A DNA stretch of 64,000 bases from Salinicoccus sesuvii (lineage in GTDB: Bacteria; Bacillota; Bacilli; Staphylococcales; Salinicoccaceae), in contig NZ_JBHRWV010000001.1 of assembly GCF_042648145.1 (NCBI RefSeq), forward strand, positions 1 to 64,000, written 5' to 3'. A model generated the notes under the pieces. The model ran no database searches. It saw only the letters and a program-made list of their open reading frames with translations, and was not told the origin of the DNA. Numbering within the stretch: position 1 is the stretch's first letter; each line of letters begins with the position of its first letter. The translations under genes were made by a program, and so were the position numbers. Positions 1-7,074 of the stretch are shown here, piece after piece.

Positions 1-142
1 TAATGAAAACCGTGTGGGTTTTCTGCGCAGCGCATTGTTTCTATCCGGTTTTGAATGTGCATGCGCGGTTGAATGCTTCAGCATTTAGCCGGTCAGTACG
101 CCGCACCAGCGGCGTTACCGATGTACTTTCAATTTCATATTG
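1..142 (+). other. 23S-5S rRNA spacer
   Basis: Lies directly before the 5S rRNA and contains short stem-forming segments (positions 5-11 with 17-23, and a CGCCGC/GCGGCG pair near 107-122) of the kind found in rRNA processing stalks. The 23S 3' end is probably just outside the window; the first one to three bases could be its last. I see no protein gene here. Confidence 0.6.
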
Positions 143-257
143 TCCGGTGGCACTGGCGGAGAGGCCCCACCTGTTCCCATGCCGAACACAGCAGTTAAGC
201 TCTCCAGCGCCGATGGTAGTTGGACTGACGTCCCGTGAGAGTAGGACGCCGCCGGGC
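143..257 (+). rRNA. rrf: 5S ribosomal RNA
   Basis: Contains the conserved 5S core (CCCATGCCGAACACAG near 176-191, then AGCGCCGATGGTAG near 206-219). The terminal helix pairs 143-151 with about 248-256. The length of about 115 bases is normal. It ends an rRNA operon that enters from the left and is followed by an intrinsic terminator. Ends are placed by helix pairing and could shift by one or two bases. Confidence 0.95.
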
Positions 258-270
258 AATTACATAGAAA

Positions 271-301
271 AAGGATTCCTTTTATAAGGAGTCCTTTTTT
301 T
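271..301 (+). terminator. Terminator of the rRNA operon
   Basis: A nine-base stem (271-279 with 288-296, one G-U pair) with an eight-base loop, followed by a run of eight T. Confidence 0.85.
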
Positions 302-319
302 GTACTTTGACATAAGATT

Positions 320-347
320 TTGGTTTATTGTTTTTATTCATTATAAT
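320..347 (+). promoter_or_regulatory. Putative promoter of the decarboxylase-tmk operon
   Basis: TATAAT at 342-347 with a weak TTGGTT at 320-325, 16 bases apart. A good TTGACA at 307-312 is 29 bases from the -10, too far to pair with it. The predicted transcript start fits a gene start at 385. Confidence 0.45.
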
Positions 348-384
348 AGGAAGAAATAAGATCAAGAAAGATAGTGGTGGAACA

Positions 385-1629
385 ATGCAGCTATATCGTA
401 AACTGACTGCAATGATCGATGAAGAGAGTATATCTATGCATGTACCGGGTCATAAAAACAATACCATTGGATATTTACCAAGAATCGATTGGCGGTATGA
501 TATGACGGAAATTGAAGGACTTGATGATCTTCATGAACCGAATGGTGTACTGGAACGTTTGAATGGTGAGCTTAGTAAGAAATATGATGGATACACGGCA
601 CAAATGATGGTCAATGGCACTACCAATGGCTTACTTGCTGCAATCTATGCGATATCGAAAAGTCATAAACGTTTCATTATTGCAGAAGGTGCCCACAAGT
701 CGATTTACCATGCCCTGGAACTTGCTGGAGTTGATTATATAAGTGTAACAATCGAAGAATGTGTCTTTTTTTCTTTTACTACAGATGATGTTTTGTTGAT
801 AACATATCCCACATATATAGGCGAATGCTTCAACATTGAAAGTATTATTCACCATGTGCATTCACTTGGTGGAATAGTTATTACAGATGAGGCTCATGGT
901 GCACACTTTGATATTGCCGAAGGTTTTCCAACATCATCGATGAATTACCAGTCCGATGTGACTATCCAGTCCTACCATAAGATGCTTCCAGCATTGACCA
1001 TGGCTTCGGTAATTTTTGTAAGAGATCGGTTAATCTACCAAAGTATTATGAAATATATCGATTACTTTGAAACATCGAGCCCTTCGTATCTTGTAATGGC
1101 TTCGATTGAACAAGCGCATGGGTTCTATAACGATTACAATGCTGAAAAGTTTTTTCATAAAAGGGAAAAGTTGATTGAAGTGCTTAAAGAAAGAAATATT
1201 GAAGTAAGGATGCAGGCTGACCCTGCTAAGCTTCTACTATTTCATCCTGTAATTACCCCGCGATCCCTAGCGGAGTGCTTTATTGCGCAAGGTATCTATC
1301 CAGAGATGTGGGGAGACGAAGGTGTACTTTTCTGCTTGCCGCTTTTTCATGACAACGACCGATTCCCGTTTCGTTTACTACTGGAACGTATTTGTACAAT
1401 GAATATCACTGAGAGTACATCAGTCACTATAGAAGTTTCCATTGATTTTTTGGAGAACCGTGTTTGTGTACAGAGCATCATACCTTATCCTCCCGGTGTA
1501 CCACTTGTACACGAAGGGGAGCGGATTACCTCGAGTGCTGTCAAATCCATTGCGCATTACCTAAATAATCATGTTAGAATAGAAGGTGTAAAAGCAAATT
1601 TAGAACACTACAAGAATGAGGATGACTAA
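385..1629 (+). CDS. Orn/Lys/Arg decarboxylase family protein (short form)
   Basis: A PLP-dependent, fold type I enzyme of 414 aa. Family members decarboxylate basic amino acids and supply polyamine precursors; the substrate here cannot be read. Seen: PGHKNN at residues 21-26, DEAHGAH at 168-174, and SYHKM at 196-200, in which K199 is the expected PLP lysine. ATG 385 is chosen because GGTGG lies just upstream; an upstream in-frame start at 328 has no ribosome site and would overlap the promoter. It is somewhat short compared with staphylococcal and Bacillus YaaO-type proteins and lacks the N-terminal wing domain of the large inducible enzymes. First gene of the operon; its stop overlaps the tmk start by one base. 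Confidence 0.85.
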   Translation: MQLYRKLTAMIDEESISMHVPGHKNNTIGYLPRIDWRYDMTEIEGLDDLHEPNGVLERLNGELSKKYDGYTAQMMVNGTTNGLLAAIYAISKSHKRFIIAEGAHKSIYHALELAGVDYISVTIEECVFFSFTTDDVLLITYPTYIGECFNIESIIHHVHSLGGIVITDEAHGAHFDIAEGFPTSSMNYQSDVTIQSYHKMLPALTMASVIFVRDRLIYQSIMKYIDYFETSSPSYLVMASIEQAHGFYNDYNAEKFFHKREKLIEVLKERNIEVRMQADPAKLLLFHPVITPRSLAECFIAQGIYPEMWGDEGVLFCLPLFHDNDRFPFRLLLERICTMNITESTSVTIEVSIDFLENRVCVQSIIPYPPGVPLVHEGERITSSAVKSIAHYLNNHVRIEGVKANLEHYKNEDD

Positions 1630-2261
1630 TGAGTTATTTCATAACATTTGAAGGTCCGGAGGGTTCAGGTAAGACAACACTCATCTCCAAGGTCCACACA
1701 CAGCTTTCAAAGTCGCATGAAGTTATCATGACGCGTGAGCCGGGGGGGATAGGAATCAGCGAGATGATTAGGGAAATCCTACTGGCTGAGGGTAACGATA
1801 TGGATGGACGGACTGAAGCATTGCTGTTCGCAGCTTCCAGGCGCCAGCACCTCATAGAGAAGGTCATACCTTCACTTGAAGCCGGTAAAATTGTTCTGTG
1901 TGACCGCTTCATAGACAGTTCTATTGCCTATCAAGGGTATGCTCGGGGCATAGGGACTGAAGCAGTAATGCAAATTAACCGCTTTGCGATAGAGGACCAT
2001 ATGCCCGATTTAACACTATACCTAAAGCTGGATCCAGAAATTGGTCTCGATCGAATTTCTAGCAATCAAAGAGATCATAACAGGTTGGATGCCGAAAAAA
2101 TAGACTTTCATAAATCGGTTGTTTCAGGGTATAATGAATTATCAGAAAATTATCCAGATAGAATCAAAATTATAGATGCAAGTCAATCACCGGAAAAGGT
2201 GATGAAAGATGCAATAGAGATAATTAACCAATACTTGAATCAAGAGGTGAATCAGTCATGA
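1629..2261 (+). CDS. tmk: Thymidylate kinase
   Basis: Phosphorylates dTMP to dTDP with ATP for DNA synthesis. It has 210 aa, the usual size. The P-loop GPEGSGKTT is at residues 9-17, TREPGG at 35-40 and the DRF motif at 92-94 (DRFIDSSIAYQG), followed by the Arg-containing lid region (SSNQRDHNRLD). The ATG overlaps the preceding stop (TAATG), and the stop overlaps the darA ATG by four bases, so translation is probably coupled through the operon. Confidence 0.97.
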   Translation: MSYFITFEGPEGSGKTTLISKVHTQLSKSHEVIMTREPGGIGISEMIREILLAEGNDMDGRTEALLFAASRRQHLIEKVIPSLEAGKIVLCDRFIDSSIAYQGYARGIGTEAVMQINRFAIEDHMPDLTLYLKLDPEIGLDRISSNQRDHNRLDAEKIDFHKSVVSGYNELSENYPDRIKIIDASQSPEKVMKDAIEIINQYLNQEVNQS

Positions 2262-2587
2262 AAATGGTAATTGCAATTGTACAGGATCATGACAGTCAGA
2301 GATTGTCTGATCGATTAACAAAGAACAACTTTAGAAGTACGAAACTTGCTTCAACAGGTGGTTTCTTGAGAGCAGGCAATACGACTTTCCTGTGTGGTCT
2401 AGAAGATGCACGTGTAGATGAGTTGCTCAAAGTGATCGACGAAACATGTGGCAACAGGGAACAGACGGTTGCTCCGGTAACCCCAATGGGTGGGAATGCA
2501 GATTCTTATATTCCTTACCCCGTGGAAGTAGAAGTGGGCGGCGCGACAGTATTCGTCCTGCCTATCGAACAATTTGAAAGATTCTAA
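2258..2587 (+). CDS. darA: Cyclic-di-AMP receptor, PII-like
   Basis: Small PII-like protein of 109 aa (YaaQ/DarA/PstA family). Known members form trimers that bind cyclic di-AMP; the downstream partner is generally unknown. Seen: the conserved TKLASTGGFLRAGNTTFLCG region (about 28-47) and the C-terminal half with GGNADSYIPYPVEVEVGGAT and the FVLPIEQFERF ending typical of the family. Sits between tmk and holB exactly as in other Firmicutes, with overlap or near-overlap on both sides. Confidence 0.93.
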   Translation: MKMVIAIVQDHDSQRLSDRLTKNNFRSTKLASTGGFLRAGNTTFLCGLEDARVDELLKVIDETCGNREQTVAPVTPMGGNADSYIPYPVEVEVGGATVFVLPIEQFERF

Positions 2588-3514
2588 GTGCAATTGGTGA
2601 TGAAAGCTGAAAATAGCGGTGTGGAAAACCAATTGAACAGAATTATTGAAAATGGCCGCTTGAGCCATACTTATATGTTTGAAGGCGATGCAATAGAAAC
2701 ATTGAAGCGCTATAGCAGATACTTCGCGTTAAATATTCTTGGTAATAATGGAAGAAATGAAATGCTCATTTCAGAAGGGAATCATCCTGACTTCTTCTAT
2801 CTCGAGACACAGGAAACAAGCATTAAGAAAGAAGCTGTTGAAGATCTTGTTAGAAGAATGAACCGTAAACCGACAGAATCGGAATACAAAGTTTATGTAA
2901 TTGAAGCTTTTGAAAAACTAACACCACAAGCAGAAAACAGTGTGCTCAAATTTCTTGAAGATCCGCCCGAGAAGACAATCGCAATCCTGCTTACAATTGA
3001 TAAAAGCAGCATTCTTCCCACCATTCATTCAAGAGCACAGCACATCCACATCAAAGGGGAACGCGATGACCGCATCAAAACACTCGACGGTCTAAGTCAA
3101 GCGGAATTGAATACTGTGGATATATTAGCTTTGAACGCCGAGCACGTCAGGGAACTTGGTTCTTCGTTTTCGGAGTTGAGGCAGACAGCCATGGAATTTT
3201 CGGCGAAGTGGCTTGGTAATCATCCACTCGTTTTAATTGAACTCAAGCCGATGCTTGATCTCGGGCAGAGTAGGAAAGATCATGCACTGCTATTGCAGAT
3301 AATCGACGGTTACGTGAGACAATGCATGCATGAACTACTGGAACTCGAGGACTTTAGGCCGTTTGGTGACGAAGTGAATAAAACAGTAGCAGGGCAGCGT
3401 CTTGAACGACTGTCGCGCATGCTGGAAGAAGTACAGACAGCAAATCGTCTACTCCAGTCAAATGTGCACCCGATGCTTGTATTCGAAAGCATGGTCATCT
3501 GCTCGAAAGGTTGA
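2588..3514 (+). CDS. holB: DNA polymerase III delta' subunit
   Basis: Clamp-loader delta' subunit, which helps load the sliding clamp at replication forks. 308 aa if the GTG at 2588 is used; an ATG at 2600 (304 aa) is a real alternative because GGTG lies just before it. Seen: RLSHTYMFEGD near the N-terminus, the region YKVYVIEAFEKLTPQAENSVLKFLEDPPEKTIAILLT that corresponds to the AAA+ sensor part of HolB/DnaX proteins, and SRAQ as the sensor arginine region. There is no Walker A lysine motif, as usual for delta'. It follows darA without a gap. Confidence 0.92.
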   Translation: MQLVMKAENSGVENQLNRIIENGRLSHTYMFEGDAIETLKRYSRYFALNILGNNGRNEMLISEGNHPDFFYLETQETSIKKEAVEDLVRRMNRKPTESEYKVYVIEAFEKLTPQAENSVLKFLEDPPEKTIAILLTIDKSSILPTIHSRAQHIHIKGERDDRIKTLDGLSQAELNTVDILALNAEHVRELGSSFSELRQTAMEFSAKWLGNHPLVLIELKPMLDLGQSRKDHALLLQIIDGYVRQCMHELLELEDFRPFGDEVNKTVAGQRLERLSRMLEEVQTANRLLQSNVHPMLVFESMVICSKG

Positions 3515-3519
3515 ACAAT

Positions 3520-4326
3520 ATGATAGAACTCATCACAGCGACCCAACTCGACTTTTTTGATAACTTATATATAGAAATGAAAGAAACTAATGTGGAACGC
3601 GATGACTACATCGTTGCAGAGACAAAACGTGGGTATGAAATGCTACGTGTTGTGAAGGCCAACTATAAAGTTCCTGAAGATAACATCGTAGAGCCGGATG
3701 GCAGATTTATCCGCACTGCTACAGATGGAGATGTGGAGACGTTCCATAAGAATGACAATATGGCAAAAGAATCCCTGCGTTTTTGTAAGGAAGCTGTGGT
3801 ACAGGAAAAACTCGATATGCAGCTGGTCAATGCAAAATATACGCTAGATCGTAAGAAGTTGATTTTCAATTTCACTGCAGATGAGCGTGTAGATTTCAGA
3901 AGTCTTGTACGTACGCTCGCAAACCGTTTCAAAACACGTATTGAGCTTCGTCAGATTGGTGTGAGAGATGAAGCAAAATACTTGGGGGGAATTGGTCCAT
4001 GCGGGCGTGCACACTGCTGCTCTACTTTTCTGGGTGACTTCGTACCTGTTAGTATTCAAATGGCGAAGAATCAGGATCTTTCTCTTAGCCCGACGAAGAT
4101 CTCAGGTGCATGTGGTCGTCTGATGTGTTGTTTGAATTATGAAGACGAGTACTATGAAGATGCGCGTGAAAAGATGCCTGACGTCGGCCAAACAATCGAT
4201 ACTCCGGATGGGCGTGCTGTAGTCATCGGTATGAATATACTTGATCTTGTCGTCAAGGTGAAGTACAAAGATGACTATATCCGGGAATATCATTGTGATG
4301 AACTGAATGCAGTGGGCGAGGTGTAA
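3520..4326 (+). CDS. ricT: RicT (YaaT), PSP1-domain protein of the Fe-S RicAFT complex
   Basis: PSP1 C-terminal domain protein of 268 aa. In Bacillus, RicT joins RicA and RicF in a complex with [4Fe-4S] clusters that affects mRNA processing by RNase Y. The conserved cysteines are present: C161, C166 and C167, then C198, C203 and C204 (GPCGRAHCC and ACGRLMCC). ATG 3520 is preferred over the in-frame TTG at 3511 because GAAAGG is nine bases upstream. Its start lies six bases after the holB stop, and yabA follows two bases after its own stop. Confidence 0.92.
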   Translation: MIELITATQLDFFDNLYIEMKETNVERDDYIVAETKRGYEMLRVVKANYKVPEDNIVEPDGRFIRTATDGDVETFHKNDNMAKESLRFCKEAVVQEKLDMQLVNAKYTLDRKKLIFNFTADERVDFRSLVRTLANRFKTRIELRQIGVRDEAKYLGGIGPCGRAHCCSTFLGDFVPVSIQMAKNQDLSLSPTKISGACGRLMCCLNYEDEYYEDAREKMPDVGQTIDTPDGRAVVIGMNILDLVVKVKYKDDYIREYHCDELNAVGEV

Positions 4327-4328
4327 TA

Positions 4329-4643
4329 ATGGATCGCGAGAGACTGTTCACGCACATCAGCAAGATGGAAGCGGACATGAATCATATGTACGATGAGCTT
4401 CAGACTTTAAAGGAACTGTCGGTCCGTCTGGTAGAAGAGAATGTCAGTCTACAGATGGAAAAGGAGAACTATGAACAGCTTCTGGTAAAAGAAGAGTCGG
4501 AGAAAGCAAAATCATTCAAGCAGAATACATTAAACAATCTATATGATGAAGGATTTCATGTGTGTAGTATCCATTTTGGAACACATCGGCATGGAGAGGA
4601 CTGTCTGTTTTGCCAGGGATTCCTTCAACATAGGAACAAATAG
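4329..4643 (+). CDS. yabA: Replication initiation control protein YabA
   Basis: Negative regulator of replication initiation that binds DnaA and the DnaN clamp in relatives. 104 aa: a leucine-rich coiled coil at about residues 1-62, then a C-terminal zinc site H77, C79, C92, C95 (HVCSIHFGTHRHGEDCLFC). Both the length and the metal ligands are normal. It belongs to the tmk-holB-ricT cluster. Confidence 0.93.
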   Translation: MDRERLFTHISKMEADMNHMYDELQTLKELSVRLVEENVSLQMEKENYEQLLVKEESEKAKSFKQNTLNNLYDEGFHVCSIHFGTHRHGEDCLFCQGFLQHRNK

Positions 4644-4662
4644 GCGGCCTCGGCCGTCTTAT
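4643..4662 (+). terminator. Small hairpin after yabA
   Basis: A six-base stem (4643-4648 with 4653-4658) closes a CTCG tetraloop and is followed by TTATTTA. It starts inside the yabA stop codon. The T tract is weak, so this may be a partial terminator or an mRNA-stabilising hairpin in the operon. Confidence 0.35.
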
Positions 4663-4679
4663 TTATTGAGGGTGAATAT

Positions 4680-5408
4680 ATGTTAAGAGAAGGAGAACGT
4701 GTAGACGAATTGTTCCGGGAGTCTATGCAGATTATTCAGAGCAGTGAAGTGTTTTCGTTTTCGGTCGATGCACTGCTACTTGCAAACTTTACACGCTTCC
4801 TAAAGAGGGACCACACGATTATCGATCTATGTTCAGGCAACGGAATCATTCCACTGTTGTTGTCCCATCGTACTGAACTCCCCATCATGGGTCTCGAGCT
4901 CCAGCCGGAACTTGTCGATATGGCAGCGCGCAGTATTCGGATGAACCATAAGGAGCAACAGATTACTATAGCGCAAGGAGATATCAGAAATATAAAGAAA
5001 ATACATACGCATTCGACTTTTGATATCGTCACAGTGAATCCACCCTATTTTACCAATAACCAACCCATAAAAAATAAAGGACCGCATAGTATCGCGCGTC
5101 ATGAGATACATATTGATCTAAAGGGTGTGGTAGAAGCGGCGCGTTTTCTTATCAAGAACAAAGGCCGATTGTATATGGTACATCGTGCAGAGCGTAGCAT
5201 GGAAGTGGCGAATGAAATGTTCAATGCCGGTTTTCGCATCAGAAGAGTGCAGTACGTTTACAACGACCAGTCTTCTGCTACGGCATTATTTGTTCTAGTA
5301 GAAGCAATATTCAATAGCCAGGCCTATGCGGACGTCTTGAAACCACTGTACATATATGACTCTGAAGGCAAATATACAAAAGAAATGATGACAGTCTACT
5401 ATGGATGA
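4680..5408 (+). CDS. trmN6: tRNA1(Val) adenine-37 N6-methyltransferase family protein (YabB)
   Basis: SAM-dependent N6-adenine methyltransferase of 242 aa. The family methylates A37 of tRNA-Val in E. coli; the target here is inferred. Seen: SAM motif DLCSGNGIIPLL at 49-60, acidic motif GLELQPELVD at 71-80 and catalytic NPPY at 120-123. GAGGGTG precedes the ATG. It overlaps yazA by eight bases, a pairing conserved in Firmicutes. Confidence 0.9.
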   Translation: MLREGERVDELFRESMQIIQSSEVFSFSVDALLLANFTRFLKRDHTIIDLCSGNGIIPLLLSHRTELPIMGLELQPELVDMAARSIRMNHKEQQITIAQGDIRNIKKIHTHSTFDIVTVNPPYFTNNQPIKNKGPHSIARHEIHIDLKGVVEAARFLIKNKGRLYMVHRAERSMEVANEMFNAGFRIRRVQYVYNDQSSATALFVLVEAIFNSQAYADVLKPLYIYDSEGKYTKEMMTVYYG

Positions 5409-5685
5409 GCACTACGTATATATTATAAGATGCGCAGATAATACACTATATACCGGTTATGCTAAAGATATCAAAGCACGCATCGCCAAGCATAACAGTG
5501 GAAATGGAGCCAAGTATACTAGAAATCGGGGGCCGGTCCATCTTGTACATTCGGAGTCATACGAGACAAAAAGTGAGGCACTGAAACGTGAATATGAAAT
5601 CAAGAGGTTGACTAGGCAGCAGAAATTGGCATTAATCAGGAGAGATGTAAATGAAACTGTATATCACAGGCACACCACTCGGTAA
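5401..5685 (+). CDS. yazA: GIY-YIG nuclease superfamily protein YazA
   Basis: Small single-domain GIY-YIG protein of 94 aa (UPF0213 group). The GIY and YIG parts appear as YVYIIRCADN and LYTGYAKD, followed by RIAKHN and the conserved YEIKRLTRQQKLALI tail. No cellular substrate is established for this group. It overlaps trmN6 upstream and rsmI downstream by 35 bases, so the three genes are translated as a tight unit. Confidence 0.88.
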   Translation: MDEHYVYIIRCADNTLYTGYAKDIKARIAKHNSGNGAKYTRNRGPVHLVHSESYETKSEALKREYEIKRLTRQQKLALIRRDVNETVYHRHTTR

Positions 5686-6475
5686 TCTGGATGATATGAC
5701 TTACCGAGCGATTGAAACATTAAGGAATGTCGATGTCATACTATGTGAAGATACACGTACCACACGCAAGCTGACGACCCATTTCGATATTGACACACCA
5801 CTCAGAGCCTATCACGATTTCAATAAAGGGGGAGTAGAAGACGGAATCATTGAGGAGATGCAAGATGGAAGGACTTTCGCCCTCGTAACAGATGCCGGCA
5901 TGCCAGTTATTTCCGATCCTGGTTTCGAGCTTGTTTCTAAGATGCAGGATGCTGGCTTGAAATACTCCATCATCCCATCGGGCTCTGCTTTTACGCTTGC
6001 TCTTGTCGCAAGCGGCATTCCGTCCTATGAATTCACCTATTTTGGTTTTCTACCCAAAGCAAATGCAAAACGCCGGAAAAAGATCCAAGAAATAATGTCT
6101 TATGAACAGACATCCGTCCTGTATGAATCTCCTCACAAGATTATGGATACACTGACTGCAATCGTAAATATTGATGGCGGTAGGATGGTTAGTATATCGC
6201 GGGAGATTACTAAGAAATTCGAGCAACACGTCAGACGTCCGGCCGATGAGATGCTCCAACTTTTGGGTCATGAAATCCCATTAAAGGGAGAGTTTGTGGT
6301 TGTTATCGAAGGGGCACAAGCAGAAGCCATCGAGTTCGACATCCCGGTCACAGAACATGTGGAAGCTCTGATAAAAGAAGGTATGACGCCAAAACAAGCA
6401 ATAAAGAAAGTGGCGGAGGTTCGAGATTTGAAAAAGCAGGACGTATATGATGAATTTCATGAAACAAAAAAATAA
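5651..6475 (+). CDS. rsmI: 16S rRNA (cytidine-1402-2'-O)-methyltransferase
   Basis: Tetrapyrrole-methylase-fold enzyme that 2'-O-methylates C1402 of 16S rRNA, which tunes decoding at the P site. 274 aa: ITGTPLGNLDDMTYRAIETL at the start, CEDTRTT, the glycine-rich TDAGMPVISDPG loop, FYGF-like FTYFGFLPK, YESPHK, and a C-terminal helical tail (MTPKQAIKKVAEV) typical of RsmI. The ATG is preceded by CAGGAGAG inside yazA. Followed by a bidirectional terminator. Confidence 0.95.
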   Translation: MKLYITGTPLGNLDDMTYRAIETLRNVDVILCEDTRTTRKLTTHFDIDTPLRAYHDFNKGGVEDGIIEEMQDGRTFALVTDAGMPVISDPGFELVSKMQDAGLKYSIIPSGSAFTLALVASGIPSYEFTYFGFLPKANAKRRKKIQEIMSYEQTSVLYESPHKIMDTLTAIVNIDGGRMVSISREITKKFEQHVRRPADEMLQLLGHEIPLKGEFVVVIEGAQAEAIEFDIPVTEHVEALIKEGMTPKQAIKKVAEVRDLKKQDVYDEFHETKK

Positions 6476-6499
6476 GCGGTATATACCGCTTATTTTTAT
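6471..6499. terminator. Bidirectional terminator between rsmI and abrB
   Basis: A perfect 24-base palindrome at 6471-6494 with A-rich sequence before it and T-rich sequence after it. It serves the convergent rsmI (plus) and abrB (minus). Confidence 0.8.
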
Positions 6500-6774
6500 T
6501 TGTCCATTTTTGATTGGAGTTCTTCAATCAGTTTTTCTGCACCTTCTTGACTTAGAATGATGCGTCCGTCTGCGAGGCGCATATTTTGTTCGGAGACATC
6601 TCCGGTAACAGCACATGTCATCTGTGGTTTGTATTTCTTCAGTATGATTGTGTCGTCATCAGTATATATTTCAAGTGCATCTTTAACTTCGATATCAAGC
6701 ACGCGTCTGAGTTCTATTGGGATGACTACCCGACCAAGTTCATCCACCTTACGTACAATTCCAGTTGATTTCAT
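6496..6774 (-). CDS. abrB: AbrB-family transition-state regulator
   Basis: DNA-binding swapped-hairpin transcription factor of 92 aa (AbrB of Bacillus is about 94). The N-terminal AbrB fold is clear: STGIVRKVDELGRVVIPIEL, then ALEIYTDDDTIILKKY. A C-terminal oligomerisation part follows (QNMRLADGRIILSQEGAEKLIEEL). The start at 6774 has GGAGGG seven bases upstream; longer starts upstream have none. A monocistronic gene convergent with rsmI, with a leader of nearly 190 bases from its best promoter. Confidence 0.93.
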   Translation of the reverse strand: MKSTGIVRKVDELGRVVIPIELRRVLDIEVKDALEIYTDDDTIILKKYKPQMTCAVTGDVSEQNMRLADGRIILSQEGAEKLIEELQSKMDK

Positions 6775-6969
6775 AAAGAATCCCTCCAAATTTTCATTCA
6801 TCCACATGACCTATTCCATCTCTCTATCTATGTCTTCAGAAGATATCATGAAGAGGGGAAAATCGGTACTTAGATTGCTTACCCAAAATGAATCGGTTGA
6901 AACATGACTTAACATAAAGAACGTTTTATGTCAATGAACACATATGTTCCTTCTGTTGAGTTCCTGCTG

Positions 6970-6999
6970 ATTATAGCACATTGCCTCTTCTTACGCCAA
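6970..6999 (-). promoter_or_regulatory. Putative abrB promoter with long leader
   Basis: On the minus strand TTGGCG (6994-6999) and TATAAT (6970-6975) are 18 bases apart. The transcript would start near 6963 and carry about 190 bases before the abrB start. A second TTGACA (minus strand, 6929-6934) inside the leader could belong to an additional, weaker promoter. Confidence 0.6.
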
Positions 7000-7017
7000 C
7001 ATAAACAACCGATATTA

Positions 7018-7046
7018 TTGAAAATCTGCCTTAAATTCGTTATATT
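7018..7046 (+). promoter_or_regulatory. Putative metS promoter
   Basis: TTGAAA (7018-7023), 17 bases, then TATATT (7041-7046). The leader is only about 20 bases, so there is no room for a T-box riboswitch. Confidence 0.65.
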
Positions 7047-7074
7047 TAGTAAATGAACAAATAGGAGGAAGAGC

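Noticed and set aside
3..287. Open frame of 94 codons across the 5S rRNA
   Set aside because: It runs through the rRNA spacer, the 5S gene and its terminator; no ribosome site and no family resemblance.
6557..6907. Plus-strand frame of 116 codons opposite abrB
   Set aside because: Antisense to a well-supported AbrB gene and its leader; composition is that of a shadow frame.
7018..7074. T-box or other riboswitch before metS
   Set aside because: The predicted leader is only about 20 bases, too short for a T-box; no specifier or antiterminator elements seen.
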